The notes under the pieces: generated by a model | Databases searched by the model: none | What the model was told of the DNA's origin: nothing | Seen by the model: the letters and a program-made list of their open reading frames with translations, nothing else | Part shown: positions 36,926 to 45,995 of the stretch, piece after piece | Layout of the letters: each line of letters opens with the position of its first letter | Numbering within the stretch: position 1 is the first letter of the stretch | Assembly (NCBI GenBank): GCA_037440065.1 | Contig: JBBIUV010000016.1 | Location: 434,001 to 498,000, forward strand | Origin: UBA1563 sp037440065 | Lineage (GTDB): Bacteria; Bacteroidota; Ignavibacteria; Ignavibacteriales; Ignavibacteriaceae | Length of the DNA stretch: 64,000 nt | Direction: 5' to 3' | Program-made: the position numbers and the translations under genes

Positions 36926-38236
36926 ATGATTTCCTCAAAAGATAAAGCACTTCTAAAAAAATATTTGCCGAATGATGATGTGCTTACACAATGCATGCAC
37001 TGTGGTATGTGTTTAGCTACCTGTCCAACCTACGAACTGACAAAAATGGAACGCTCCTCACCGCGTGGAAGAATTAAATTAATCAAATCAGCTGCCGAAG
37101 GAAAGTTGAATCTATCAAATCTTTTTGCGGAAGAAATGAATTTTTGTTTGGATTGTCAGGCATGCGAAACAGCGTGTCCTGCTGGAGTTCAATATGGTAA
37201 GATGGTTGAAAGTGCCAGAGTGGTGATTGAACAAAGTAATGTCGGTACATCCAAAATAAATAAGCTAGTCAAAAAATTTATGCTGAATTCGGTGGTTGCA
37301 AAACATTATCGATTAAAGTTATTCGCACGATTGCTTTATATCTATCAAAACACAATCTTTAGAGGCTGGGTTGTCAGTGGGCTATCTTCTTTTAAGGCTA
37401 CTAAAAAATATGTTGAGATTGAAAGTCTTACTCCAACAGTTTCTAAAAAGTTTTCAAGCGAAATTATTGCTGAGAAGGAGTATCCCGAAAAACCATCAAA
37501 GTATAAAATAGCTTTTTCAACCGGTTGTATTATGGATATTGCCTTTGCGGATATAAATATCGACACCATTGAAGTCCTGAAGAAAAATGATTGTGAAATA
37601 GTCACTCCTAAGAATCAAGTATGCTGCGGTTCACTCCACGCGCATAACGGACAAATCGACAAAGCAAAGGAACTGGCAAAGAAAAATTTAGATGTGTTTG
37701 CGAAACATCAATACGATTTTCTTGTTTCCAATTCAGCTGGATGCGGAGCTTTTATGAAAGAATACGGCCATCTATTTAAAGATGATCCAAAGTACGCTGA
37801 GAAAGCTAAACAATTTTCGAATCGAGTAAAAGATATTTCTGAGTTTCTTGCCGGAATTGAACCGAATCACGCAATGTCTTCAATAAATCAAAAAGTTACT
37901 TATCACGATGCTTGCCACTTATGTCATTCCCAAAAAATAACCGAGGAACCACGGAAAGTGCTGAGGCAAATACCCAATTTGGAAATCAAGAATTTGGAAG
38001 AATCTCAATGGTGTTGCGGTAGTGCGGGAATTTATAATGTTACTCAACATGCAGATGCAGAGAAAATCCTTGAACGAAAGATGCAAAATCTCAAAGAAAC
38101 AGGAGCTGACATTGTTGTTGCCGGTAATCCAGGGTGTATTGGACAGTTAAAGTATGGAATTAAGAAGTATGGATTGAATATGGAAGTAATGCACACAGTC
38201 TCACTTGTAAAAAAATCCATGAACAGTAATAAATAG
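36926..38236 (+). CDS. glcF: Iron-sulfur subunit of 2-hydroxyacid oxidase (GlcF-like)
   Basis: Two [4Fe-4S] ferredoxin motifs (CMHCGMCLATCP near residues 23-34 and CLDCQACETACP near 74-85) precede two CCG domains (QVCCGSLHAHNG and QWCCGSAGIYN). The protein has 436 residues. It should take electrons from the GlcD-like flavoprotein and pass them to the quinone pool or another acceptor. The pair is followed by a 171-nt gap and the large respiratory cluster. Confidence 0.9.
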   Translation: MISSKDKALLKKYLPNDDVLTQCMHCGMCLATCPTYELTKMERSSPRGRIKLIKSAAEGKLNLSNLFAEEMNFCLDCQACETACPAGVQYGKMVESARVVIEQSNVGTSKINKLVKKFMLNSVVAKHYRLKLFARLLYIYQNTIFRGWVVSGLSSFKATKKYVEIESLTPTVSKKFSSEIIAEKEYPEKPSKYKIAFSTGCIMDIAFADINIDTIEVLKKNDCEIVTPKNQVCCGSLHAHNGQIDKAKELAKKNLDVFAKHQYDFLVSNSAGCGAFMKEYGHLFKDDPKYAEKAKQFSNRVKDISEFLAGIEPNHAMSSINQKVTYHDACHLCHSQKITEEPRKVLRQIPNLEIKNLEESQWCCGSAGIYNVTQHADAEKILERKMQNLKETGADIVVAGNPGCIGQLKYGIKKYGLNMEVMHTVSLVKKSMNSNK

Positions 38237-38407
38237 ACGAAAATTGTTTATCAAAATTTTTGTTTTAAGGTTCATTTTTTTAACTTTCAACCCACGATTT
38301 TAAGTTATTTCTAAGGGCATTTCTAAGCAGGGTTCGTTGTGTTTCCATTTTTAACAAGATATTTTTTATGATTATTAGATTATTTAACTATCATTATAAG
38401 GAATCAG
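38237..38407 (+). promoter_or_regulatory. Leader region of the respiratory cluster
   Basis: These 171 AT-rich nt precede the first gene of the cluster, and no gap of more than ~20 nt follows until 53194, so the main promoter should be here. ATAAGGAATCAG gives a ribosome site for actA. Confidence 0.4.
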
Positions 38408-38977
38408 ATGTCTAAGCAGTTTTTAGATTATCTTTTGAGAGTCAGATTACCTTTAATTCTCTTTGTTGTTGCGGTTTCATTCAGCATCACCTATTTTGTA
38501 TCCCGTTCAGAAAGAGATGGAATTGGCTATACGCCTGCTCAACCGATAAAATTTTCTCATTTGCTTCATGCCGGAACGATGAAAATTGACTGTCAATATT
38601 GTCATACGGGAGTAACAAATTCCCGCCATGCCGTTATTCCAGCTGCTTCCATTTGTATGAATTGCCACTCAATTGCAAGAAAAGACCGACCTGAGATAAT
38701 TAAATTGACAAAATATTATAAAGAAGGGACTCCAATCCCCTGGAAAAGAATACACAAAGTTCCTGATTATGCTTATTTCAACCACAGTGTTCACGTAAAT
38801 AAAGGAATCCAGTGCGTCTCCTGTCATGGTGAAGTTCCAAAGATGGAAGTTGTTGGACAGATGAATTCTTTTATAATGAAAGCTTGTTTAGATTGTCATC
38901 GAAACGCACAGGCTAAACTACCTTATTTGAAACAGGTGAAGAACGGTCCTGATAATTGCTGGGCTTGTCACAGATAG
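38408..38977 (+). CDS. actA: Alternative complex III pentahaem subunit ActA
   Basis: Five CxxCH haem-c motifs are present: CQYCH (62-66), CMNCH (83-87), CVSCH (126-130), CLDCH (150-154), CWACH (184-188). An N-terminal membrane helix (LPLILFVVAVSFSITYF) anchors or exports the protein. Alternative complex III (Act) is a quinol:cytochrome c (or oxidase) oxidoreductase that replaces bc1 in many Bacteroidota, Chloroflexota and Rhodothermota; ActA is its multihaem electron-exit arm. The length of 189 residues is typical. Confidence 0.93.
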   Translation: MSKQFLDYLLRVRLPLILFVVAVSFSITYFVSRSERDGIGYTPAQPIKFSHLLHAGTMKIDCQYCHTGVTNSRHAVIPAASICMNCHSIARKDRPEIIKLTKYYKEGTPIPWKRIHKVPDYAYFNHSVHVNKGIQCVSCHGEVPKMEVVGQMNSFIMKACLDCHRNAQAKLPYLKQVKNGPDNCWACHR

Positions 38978-38996
38978 ATTATAAACGGAAGAAAAG

Positions 38997-39176
38997 ATGA
39001 AACTTTCACGAAAAAAATTTTTTATATCGTTTGGTGCGGCAGTAATCGCCGGAACTGCAGTACTTTCGAACCCGGTGAAGCTTTTATTCAGCAAGAAAAG
39101 CAAAACCGGTAGAATTACCATTAAAGAAAACCCAAATGCAGTTAAAAGAAATTCAACAGGTGCGGTAAATGGCTGA
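38997..39176 (+). CDS. 59-residue small protein between ActA and ActB
   Basis: ATG at 38997 (GGAAG 6-7 nt upstream) opens a 59-residue frame that ends at 39176 and overlaps the actB start by 8 nt. The N-terminus reads MKLSRKKFFISFGAAVIAG, a twin-arginine-like or Sec signal with a hydrophobic helix, followed by a basic tail (NPVKLLFSKKSKTGRITIKE). The same SRRKF-type leader begins ActB. It has no cysteine for a cofactor. It may be a small accessory or anchoring subunit of the Act complex. Confidence 0.7.
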   Translation: MKLSRKKFFISFGAAVIAGTAVLSNPVKLLFSKKSKTGRITIKENPNAVKRNSTGAVNG

Positions 39177-42100
39177 TCAAAATTTTTCACAGAATCAGAA
39201 TCCTGATCCAAATTATTGGCGCAGTTTTGAAGAACTATATTCGGATAAAAAAACTCTTGAAGCGAAGAAACATGAATTTGCTGAAGGAGTTACAGATGAT
39301 TTTAGTGTAGATAAAAACCTATCGGGACTTTCACGAAGAAAATTTATAGCATTGTTAAGTGCGTCTGCTGCTTTAGCTGGTGCAGGTTGCTCTGATTACC
39401 GCGACAAAGGAGAAATAATTCCTTACAATGTTAAGCCTGAAGAAGTGAATCCCGGGCGACCTGATTATTATGCTTCTACTTGTAACGGTTGCGTTCAGAA
39501 TTGCGGTATTCTTGTAAAAACAAGGGAAGGCAGACCAATTAAGATTGATGGAAATCCTGATCATCCTATTAATAGCGGAAAAGTTTGCGCCAAGGGTGAA
39601 GCTTCAATTCTCAATCTTTACGATCCATCAAGGTTGCAATTTCCACTTGTAAAAAGTGGTGGCATTTTTGAAAAAACAAACTGGGAAAATGTCGATTCAA
39701 AGATCAAAAGTAGTTTGGATACGGCATCCGGTTCAGAAATAGCCATTCTCACTCATCGAGTAAACTCTCCAACAACTAAAAGATTATTGGAAGATTTTAA
39801 AGTAAAATATCCCTCTGCAAAAATTTATTCCTATGACGTTTTCCACAACGGGATCAAAAACTCAGCTTGGAAAAAATGTTACGGTGCAGACATTTTTCCG
39901 CTGATTAAATGGGACGAAGCAAATATTATTCTTTCGCTCGAAGGGGATTTCTTAGGTGTTGAAGGAAATGTTGTTGAACAAACGAGATTATTTGCAAACA
40001 GAAAAGATGTGAATAATGTTAAGTCGTTCAACCGTTTATATGCTGCCGAAGCTAATTTGTCCTTGACCGGAATGAACGCCGATTACCGTTTCAGAGTTCT
40101 TCCTGACCAACAATTGACGTTCGTCCTTTCCTTATTGAATGAGTTAACTTCAAAGCATAATATTTCTTCCGCATCACTTGATGCGAATGCGAATAATCTT
40201 ATCTTAGGTTTTTCTTTAATAGATTTCGCTTCGAAACATGGTGTCGATTACAAAAAATTATCTTTGCTTGTGAATGATCTCGCTGCAAATCGCGGTTCTG
40301 CAATTGTTTATGGCGGCCGTGCACTTGATGAACAGACTCAAATTGCAGTTAATTTGTTAAACGAAGTTCTCGGAAATACAAAACTGTATCATGCTGATCA
40401 AACTGATGTATCGCATTCTGTTTATACCTCATTGGATGAATTTAAAACCTTGGTTGACTCAATGAATACCGGGAAAGTGAAAACAGTTATTCACTTTGAT
40501 ACAAACCCCGTCTATCATCTTCCAAAAGATTTGCAGTATGAAAAAGGTTTAACTAAAGTGTCAAATGTTGTAACACTTTCGGAGTTTGAAAATGAAACGG
40601 CATTTGCCAGCGGTTATGTTTTACCGATAAATCATACCTTGGAATCATGGAACGACTACAATGTTCGCACTGGAGTTTACAGTTTGCAGCAGCCGGTTAT
40701 TGCTCCGATTTATAAAACAAGACAAAAAGAAGCTATTCTTCTTAACTGGATTTCTGCAAATCCAAAAAACTATTCTGAGAAACTTTATCTTGATTATCTC
40801 AAATCAAATTGGCAGCAAAATATTTTCCCAATACTATCATCCCCTTTTACCTTTGAGAAATTCTGGGTAGGCGCATTACACGATGGTGTAATCACAACAA
40901 AAGAAAAAGCTGATCTAAATCTTTCTTTTTCAACCGCTTCATTAAGTGAAGTTAAACCTTCAAAGGAGACATCAAACTTTACTATTCTATTAGCAGAAAG
41001 TTACCGTTTAGGTGATGGACGCTTCTCGAATAACGGTTGGCTTCAAGAACTCCCGCATCCGGTCTCCAAAGTAACCTGGGATAATTACGCCGCGATTTCT
41101 GAAAAATCAGCTAAGACTCTTGGTATCAAAAATAATGATCTAGTTGAAATTAAATATGAAAACAAAAAAGTAACAATTCCAGCTATTCTTCAGCCGGGTG
41201 TTGCAGACAATTTTATTGCAATTGAAACAGGTTTCGGAAGAAAATATTCAGGAATAATTGCGGAAGAAGCCGGTGTCAATATTCAACCGTTTTATGCAGC
41301 ATTGGGTAGTGGTAATTCCCCCTGGATATTGACGAATGTCTCTGTTTCAAAAGTTGATGGTTCGCATAAAGTTGTCTCAACACAGGACCATCAAAATTTT
41401 GATGATACTCTTACAAAAGATGCACACTTAAAACGCGATATCATTCAAGAAGGAACGGTGATCCAATTCCTTAAGAATCCAGATTTTCTCCACAAAGGGA
41501 AAGAACATCATGCACCAAATATGTATGATGATTTCGCATATAATGATGTAAAATGGGGAATGTCGATTGATCTTAACAGATGTATCGGATGCGGTAATTG
41601 TGTCGCTTCATGTAATGTTGAAAACAATATTCCTGTGGTTGGAAAAGAACAAGTAGAAAAGGGAAGAGAAATGATGTGGTTGAGAATCGACCGCTATTAT
41701 TCCGGAACTCCCGAAGAACCAAAAGTTGCAGTTCAGCCTATGCTTTGTCAACATTGTGACCAAGCACCTTGCGAAAATGTTTGCCCTGTTGCCGCAACAC
41801 AACATAGTCCGGACGGTTTGAACCAAATGGTTTATAACCGTTGCGTAGGAACAAGATATTGTTCAAACAACTGTCCTTATAAAGTTAGAAGATTCAACTT
41901 CCTCAATTTCAGAGACTACGTTGCAAATGGACATTATCAGGAAGATTCTGTTTCTTTAATGCATAATCCTGAAGTAACAGTTCGTTCGCGCGGTGTGATG
42001 GAAAAATGTTCATTCTGTATTCAGAGAATAATGGATGCACGTTCAGAAGCAATCAGCAAGAATCAACCTTTAAAAGGAAGTGATGTTCAGACTGCTTGTC

Positions 42101-42273
42101 AAGTTTCTTGCGGAACCAACGCTATCAAGTTCGGCAACATCAATGACAAGAAAGAAGAATTTTATCAATATAGAAATCATAAACTGGGTTATTATGTGCT
42201 TGAAGAATTGAATATAAGACCAAACGTAACTTATTTAGCAAAACTTAGAAATACGCATTCGGAGGAAGTATAG
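39169..42273 (+). CDS. actB: Alternative complex III subunit ActB (molybdopterin-like + iron-sulfur)
   Basis: This 1034-residue protein fuses a molybdopterin oxidoreductase-like N-terminal half and a DMSO-reductase-B-like iron-sulfur C-terminal third. An SRRKF leader at 55-59 with an LAGAGC lipobox-like site at C74 marks a twin-arginine-type signal. C-terminal clusters are seen in DLNRCIGCGNCVASC (~805-815), LCQHCDQAPCENVCP (~860) and further cysteines around 895-970. Unlike the ActB described from Rhodothermus, residues C105, C108, C112 and C140 make a C-x2-C-x3-C-x27-C pattern that is the [4Fe-4S] site of catalytic molybdopterin subunits. Confidence 0.93.
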   Translation: MADQNFSQNQNPDPNYWRSFEELYSDKKTLEAKKHEFAEGVTDDFSVDKNLSGLSRRKFIALLSASAALAGAGCSDYRDKGEIIPYNVKPEEVNPGRPDYYASTCNGCVQNCGILVKTREGRPIKIDGNPDHPINSGKVCAKGEASILNLYDPSRLQFPLVKSGGIFEKTNWENVDSKIKSSLDTASGSEIAILTHRVNSPTTKRLLEDFKVKYPSAKIYSYDVFHNGIKNSAWKKCYGADIFPLIKWDEANIILSLEGDFLGVEGNVVEQTRLFANRKDVNNVKSFNRLYAAEANLSLTGMNADYRFRVLPDQQLTFVLSLLNELTSKHNISSASLDANANNLILGFSLIDFASKHGVDYKKLSLLVNDLAANRGSAIVYGGRALDEQTQIAVNLLNEVLGNTKLYHADQTDVSHSVYTSLDEFKTLVDSMNTGKVKTVIHFDTNPVYHLPKDLQYEKGLTKVSNVVTLSEFENETAFASGYVLPINHTLESWNDYNVRTGVYSLQQPVIAPIYKTRQKEAILLNWISANPKNYSEKLYLDYLKSNWQQNIFPILSSPFTFEKFWVGALHDGVITTKEKADLNLSFSTASLSEVKPSKETSNFTILLAESYRLGDGRFSNNGWLQELPHPVSKVTWDNYAAISEKSAKTLGIKNNDLVEIKYENKKVTIPAILQPGVADNFIAIETGFGRKYSGIIAEEAGVNIQPFYAALGSGNSPWILTNVSVSKVDGSHKVVSTQDHQNFDDTLTKDAHLKRDIIQEGTVIQFLKNPDFLHKGKEHHAPNMYDDFAYNDVKWGMSIDLNRCIGCGNCVASCNVENNIPVVGKEQVEKGREMMWLRIDRYYSGTPEEPKVAVQPMLCQHCDQAPCENVCPVAATQHSPDGLNQMVYNRCVGTRYCSNNCPYKVRRFNFLNFRDYVANGHYQEDSVSLMHNPEVTVRSRGVMEKCSFCIQRIMDARSEAISKNQPLKGSDVQTACQVSCGTNAIKFGNINDKKEEFYQYRNHKLGYYVLEELNIRPNVTYLAKLRNTHSEEV

Positions 42274-43643
42274 TGAATATTGATTACTCCCAAGAATTGC
42301 CGGTAATTGAAGGTAGAATTACCTTAGCTGATATAGACAGGCTAATTGCAAAACCTCTTGACGAAAAACCGGATAGAAAATTTTTTATAGCATTATCAAT
42401 TACTTTAACCTTGTTGCTTATCGGAGCAATTAGTGTTACATATCTTTTCTTTAACGGAACCGGTGTTTGGGGATTGAATCAACCTGTAGGTTGGGCGTTT
42501 GATATCACCAACTTCGTTTTCTGGGTGGGTATAGGGCATGCGGGGACTTTGATCTCAGCAGTTCTTTATCTACTTCGCCAAAAATGGCGGACAGGTATTG
42601 CACGTTTCGCTGAAGCAATGACAATCTTTGCAGTTATGTGCGCTGGAATTTTCCCAATCATTCATACCGGGCGCCCCTGGTTGGCCGGTTATTTAACGCC
42701 ATATCCTAATCAACATGGATTATGGGTAAACTTTACTTCTCCATTAGTTTGGGATGTTTTTGCAGTATCTACATATTTTACAGTGTCATTGGTTTTCTGG
42801 TATGTTGGTCTAATTCCGGATTTTGGTGTGTTACGTGATAGAACAGCATCAAAACTGAAGAAGGTGATTTATTCTGTCTTCAGTTTGGGTTGGAGAAACT
42901 CACATAGAAATTGGCAGCATTATGAAAAAGCTTATATGCTGCTCGCAGGATTTGCAACTCCATTAGTTTTATCTGTCCATACTATCGTTAGTTTTGACTT
43001 TGCTGTTTCTATTATTCCTGGTTGGCACACAACAATTTTCCCTCCATACTTTGTTGCAGGAGCTATCTTTAGCGGATTTGCAATGGTTGTTACCGTATTA
43101 ATTTTTGTCCGCAAGGTTTTTGATCTTCAAGAGATTATTACTCTTAACCATCTAGAAAAGATGAACAAAATTATCTTAGTCACCGGTAGTATGGTTGGGT
43201 ATGCTTACGGAATGGAATTTTTTATTGCCTGGTACAGTGGTAATCCATTTGAACAATTTGTTTTTATCAATCGAGCATTCGGTCCTTACGCCTGGGCTTA
43301 TTGGATAATGGTTAGTTGTAACGTAATTATTCCACAGCTTTTTTGGTTTAAAAAGATCAGAAGAACCATTCCGGCGATGCTCGTTATCGTCATCTTTGTA
43401 AACGTTGGGATGTGGTTTGAACGATTCGTAATTACGGTTACAAGTCTTCACAGAGATTTTCTTCCATCAAGCTGGGGTTATTTTATCCCAACGATTGTTG
43501 ATATCGGAACCTTAATTGGCAGCTTCGGACTTTTCTTTACATTAGTTTTACTATTTACAAAGACACTACCGGTCGTAGCAATGTCGGAAATTAAAGCAGT
43601 CGCCGAAGGGGCTCAACCTTCACATCATGGAGGAGATCACTAA
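42273..43643 (+). CDS. actC: Alternative complex III quinol-binding subunit ActC (NrfD/PsrC family)
   Basis: A polytopic NrfD-like membrane protein of 456 residues, with about ten helices (for example FFIALSITLTLLLIGAISVTY), and charged loops such as GMEFFIAWYSGNPFE. It is one of the quinol-oxidising membrane subunits. The start is a GTG that shares one base with the actB stop codon, with GGAGGA upstream. The next gene overlaps by 1 nt. Confidence 0.93.
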   Translation: MNIDYSQELPVIEGRITLADIDRLIAKPLDEKPDRKFFIALSITLTLLLIGAISVTYLFFNGTGVWGLNQPVGWAFDITNFVFWVGIGHAGTLISAVLYLLRQKWRTGIARFAEAMTIFAVMCAGIFPIIHTGRPWLAGYLTPYPNQHGLWVNFTSPLVWDVFAVSTYFTVSLVFWYVGLIPDFGVLRDRTASKLKKVIYSVFSLGWRNSHRNWQHYEKAYMLLAGFATPLVLSVHTIVSFDFAVSIIPGWHTTIFPPYFVAGAIFSGFAMVVTVLIFVRKVFDLQEIITLNHLEKMNKIILVTGSMVGYAYGMEFFIAWYSGNPFEQFVFINRAFGPYAWAYWIMVSCNVIIPQLFWFKKIRRTIPAMLVIVIFVNVGMWFERFVITVTSLHRDFLPSSWGYFIPTIVDIGTLIGSFGLFFTLVLLFTKTLPVVAMSEIKAVAEGAQPSHHGGDH

Positions 43644-44806
43644 TGAGCACAAATAAATTATTCGGTATAACCGCTCTCTTCAATACGCCGGATGAACTGG
43701 TTCATGCCGCTGCAAAAGTAAATGAACTCGGTTATAAAAATTATGATGTTCATACGCCTTACCCATTGCATGGAATGGACTCGGTGATGAAACTTAAACC
43801 GTCAAAACTAGGTTATATTACTCTTTCGTTCGGACTTTCCGGTGCGGCATTCGCTTTACTTTTTATGTATTGGGCGATGTCACTTGATTATCCAATGATA
43901 ATCGGCGGAAAACCATTTTTTGCTTTACCGGCATTCGTTCCCATCACTTTTGAAGTTACCGTTTTGTTCGCAACACTGGCAACGGTAATTGGGATGCTTG
44001 CATTTTACTTTAAGTTTCCTTCGAACAGTCATCCGCTACATGATACTCCATATATGAAAGCCGTTTCCGGTGATAAATATGGTGTCTGCATTGAAGCTGA
44101 TGACAAAATATTTGATTCAGAAAAAGTGAAAGCACTGTTTAATGAATTGCATGCAAAAGAAATTTCTGAAGTTTTTTATCCGGCTATAGAAGTTGCAAAC
44201 ATTTTTGAACCTAAATTTATCACTCTTTTAGTCTTAATCGGATTATTAACTTCCGGAGCTACCTACGTTACTCTAAATAAATTAATTTACATGACTCCGT
44301 TTGACTGGATGATGAACCAGAATAAAGTGAATGCTCAATCGAAAAGTTTATTTTATGCGGATGGTTTCGGAATGAGAAAACCGGTTGATGGAACCGTTGC
44401 AAGAAATTTTATTCCTTATGAATATAAAGGTCTTGCGGCTCCGGTTGTACCTCTTTCAAATCCGTTGACACCTACAAATGAAGTTTTGAATTTAGGAAAG
44501 AAAAGATTTCTGACTTTCTGCTCACCGTGTCACGGAAATTTTGGTGACGGTGATAGTCGTTTACGCGGACAGTTTCCAAATCCACCCAGCTTACATTCCG
44601 AAAAAGTTCGTGGCTGGTTAGACGGCAATATTTATCATGTAATTGTAAATGGACAAAATGTGATGCCTTCATACAGTTCGCAACTTTCTCGCGATGAACG
44701 ATGGGCTGTGATCCATTACATCAGAGCTTTACAAAAAGCAAAAAATGCTTCACCACTTGAAATTTTAGAAGCGAAAAAGGAGACTTCGTCTAATGTCGCA
44801 CCATGA
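43643..44806 (+). CDS. Fused ActD-ActE: DUF3341 membrane domain + monohaem cytochrome c
   Basis: Residues 1 to ~195 match ActD (DUF3341: ALFNTPDELVHAAAKVNELG, two membrane helices). After a third hydrophobic segment (ITLLVLIGLLTSGATYVTL) residues ~260-375 form a cytochrome c with CSPCH and a distal methionine likely in VMPSYSSQL, which matches ActE. In the complexes described so far these are usually two separate subunits. The frame is open across the join with no break. It overlaps the next gene by 14 nt. Confidence 0.88.
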   Translation: MSTNKLFGITALFNTPDELVHAAAKVNELGYKNYDVHTPYPLHGMDSVMKLKPSKLGYITLSFGLSGAAFALLFMYWAMSLDYPMIIGGKPFFALPAFVPITFEVTVLFATLATVIGMLAFYFKFPSNSHPLHDTPYMKAVSGDKYGVCIEADDKIFDSEKVKALFNELHAKEISEVFYPAIEVANIFEPKFITLLVLIGLLTSGATYVTLNKLIYMTPFDWMMNQNKVNAQSKSLFYADGFGMRKPVDGTVARNFIPYEYKGLAAPVVPLSNPLTPTNEVLNLGKKRFLTFCSPCHGNFGDGDSRLRGQFPNPPSLHSEKVRGWLDGNIYHVIVNGQNVMPSYSSQLSRDERWAVIHYIRALQKAKNASPLEILEAKKETSSNVAP

Positions 44807-45983
44807 TTTAGTTTATCAAAAGAAAAATCTTCCTGAAAGTTTAAAACGTTTAGGATCTATTCTTGTAGTTGTTGGACTGGTGCTTGGTGTTGCCGGATTC
44901 ATCTTTGATGCACAAAGGGCACTGTTCGATTATTTACTTGCTTATGTTTTTATCATGAGCATAGCGGTAGGTTCACTTTTTCTCATCGCTCTTGAATATC
45001 TTGCCGGAGCAGATTGGAGTACGCCGATTAGAAGAATTCCCGAATTTCTTTCATCATTAATTCCAATTCTATTTATTCTTGTAATACCTCTGCTTTTAAA
45101 TCTTCGATCAATTTTTGAGTGGTCTCATCCGGATGTTACATCACATGACAAAATATTAAGTGGAAAATCACCTTATCTGAACACAACATTCTTCATCATT
45201 AGAACGTTGGTTACTGTTGGAATTTGGTCATTGTTCTACTTTCTTTTCATCGGTAATTCGAGAAAACAAGATATCAGCAAAGATCAATTACTAACAAAAA
45301 AGAATAATAAACTTTCAGCTGCTTTTATGCCGATCTTTGCTATAACAATTACCATTTCTGCAATTGACTGGATGATGAGTCTTGAGCCGCATTGGTTCTC
45401 AACAATTTTCGGAATTTACTTTTTTGCCGGTTCGTTTGTTGCCGCTCTTGCAGCCATAACATTAGCGACCGTTCTCTTAAAAGAAAAAGGACACTTGCAT
45501 CCGAGAATGAATAACGAGCATCTCTTTAGCTTAGGAGCATTGCAATTTACCTTTATAAACTTTTGGGCGTACATCGCGTTTTCCCAATTTATGTTGATAT
45601 GGTATGCTAATCTTCCAGAGGAAACCTTTTGGTTCATTGGAAGATGGGGAGGATATTGGTCTTATATTTCACTAGGATTGATCTTCATACATTTTCTAGT
45701 TCCTTACGCAGTGTTGTTAACACAACCAGCTAAAATGGATCCCAAAAGATTGAAATTTATTTCAATTTGGATTTTATTTGCGCATGTACTCGATCTTTAT
45801 TGGTTGATAATGCCGCAAGTGCATTCTGCAAAAGCCGGAGCGTTAACTATTTTATTTGAATTTGGATTCATCATTGCAGCTTTAGGCGGAATTATCCTGG
45901 TATTCTATTTCAATGCTAAAAAACAAAATCTTGTTCCGGTAGGCGATCCGAAACTTGAAAAAGGTTTAAACTTTAGATTATAA
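44793..45983 (+). CDS. actF: Alternative complex III membrane subunit ActF
   Basis: A 396-residue, ten-helix-type membrane protein annotated in Bacteroidota as quinol:cytochrome c oxidoreductase quinone-binding subunit 2. It resembles ActC at low level in its helix pattern. Typical stretches are AITITISAIDWMMSLEPHWF and LINFWAYIAFSQFMLIWYAN-like sequence. It overlaps the fused ActDE gene by 14 nt and is followed 12 nt later by a cytochrome c gene. Confidence 0.9.
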   Translation: MSHHDLVYQKKNLPESLKRLGSILVVVGLVLGVAGFIFDAQRALFDYLLAYVFIMSIAVGSLFLIALEYLAGADWSTPIRRIPEFLSSLIPILFILVIPLLLNLRSIFEWSHPDVTSHDKILSGKSPYLNTTFFIIRTLVTVGIWSLFYFLFIGNSRKQDISKDQLLTKKNNKLSAAFMPIFAITITISAIDWMMSLEPHWFSTIFGIYFFAGSFVAALAAITLATVLLKEKGHLHPRMNNEHLFSLGALQFTFINFWAYIAFSQFMLIWYANLPEETFWFIGRWGGYWSYISLGLIFIHFLVPYAVLLTQPAKMDPKRLKFISIWILFAHVLDLYWLIMPQVHSAKAGALTILFEFGFIIAALGGIILVFYFNAKKQNLVPVGDPKLEKGLNFRL

Positions 45984-45995
45984 TTGTGAAGAAGT

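Noticed and set aside
35471..38236. glcD-glcF as enzymes of a microcompartment with the nearby shell genes
   Set aside because: They are 3.5 kb and four unrelated genes away, lack encapsulation-like extensions, and are a common respiratory pair.
43643..44806. ActD-ActE fusion as an assembly or frameshift artefact
   Set aside because: The frame is continuous over 387 codons and the linker between domains looks like normal protein, so a sequencing join error is unlikely.
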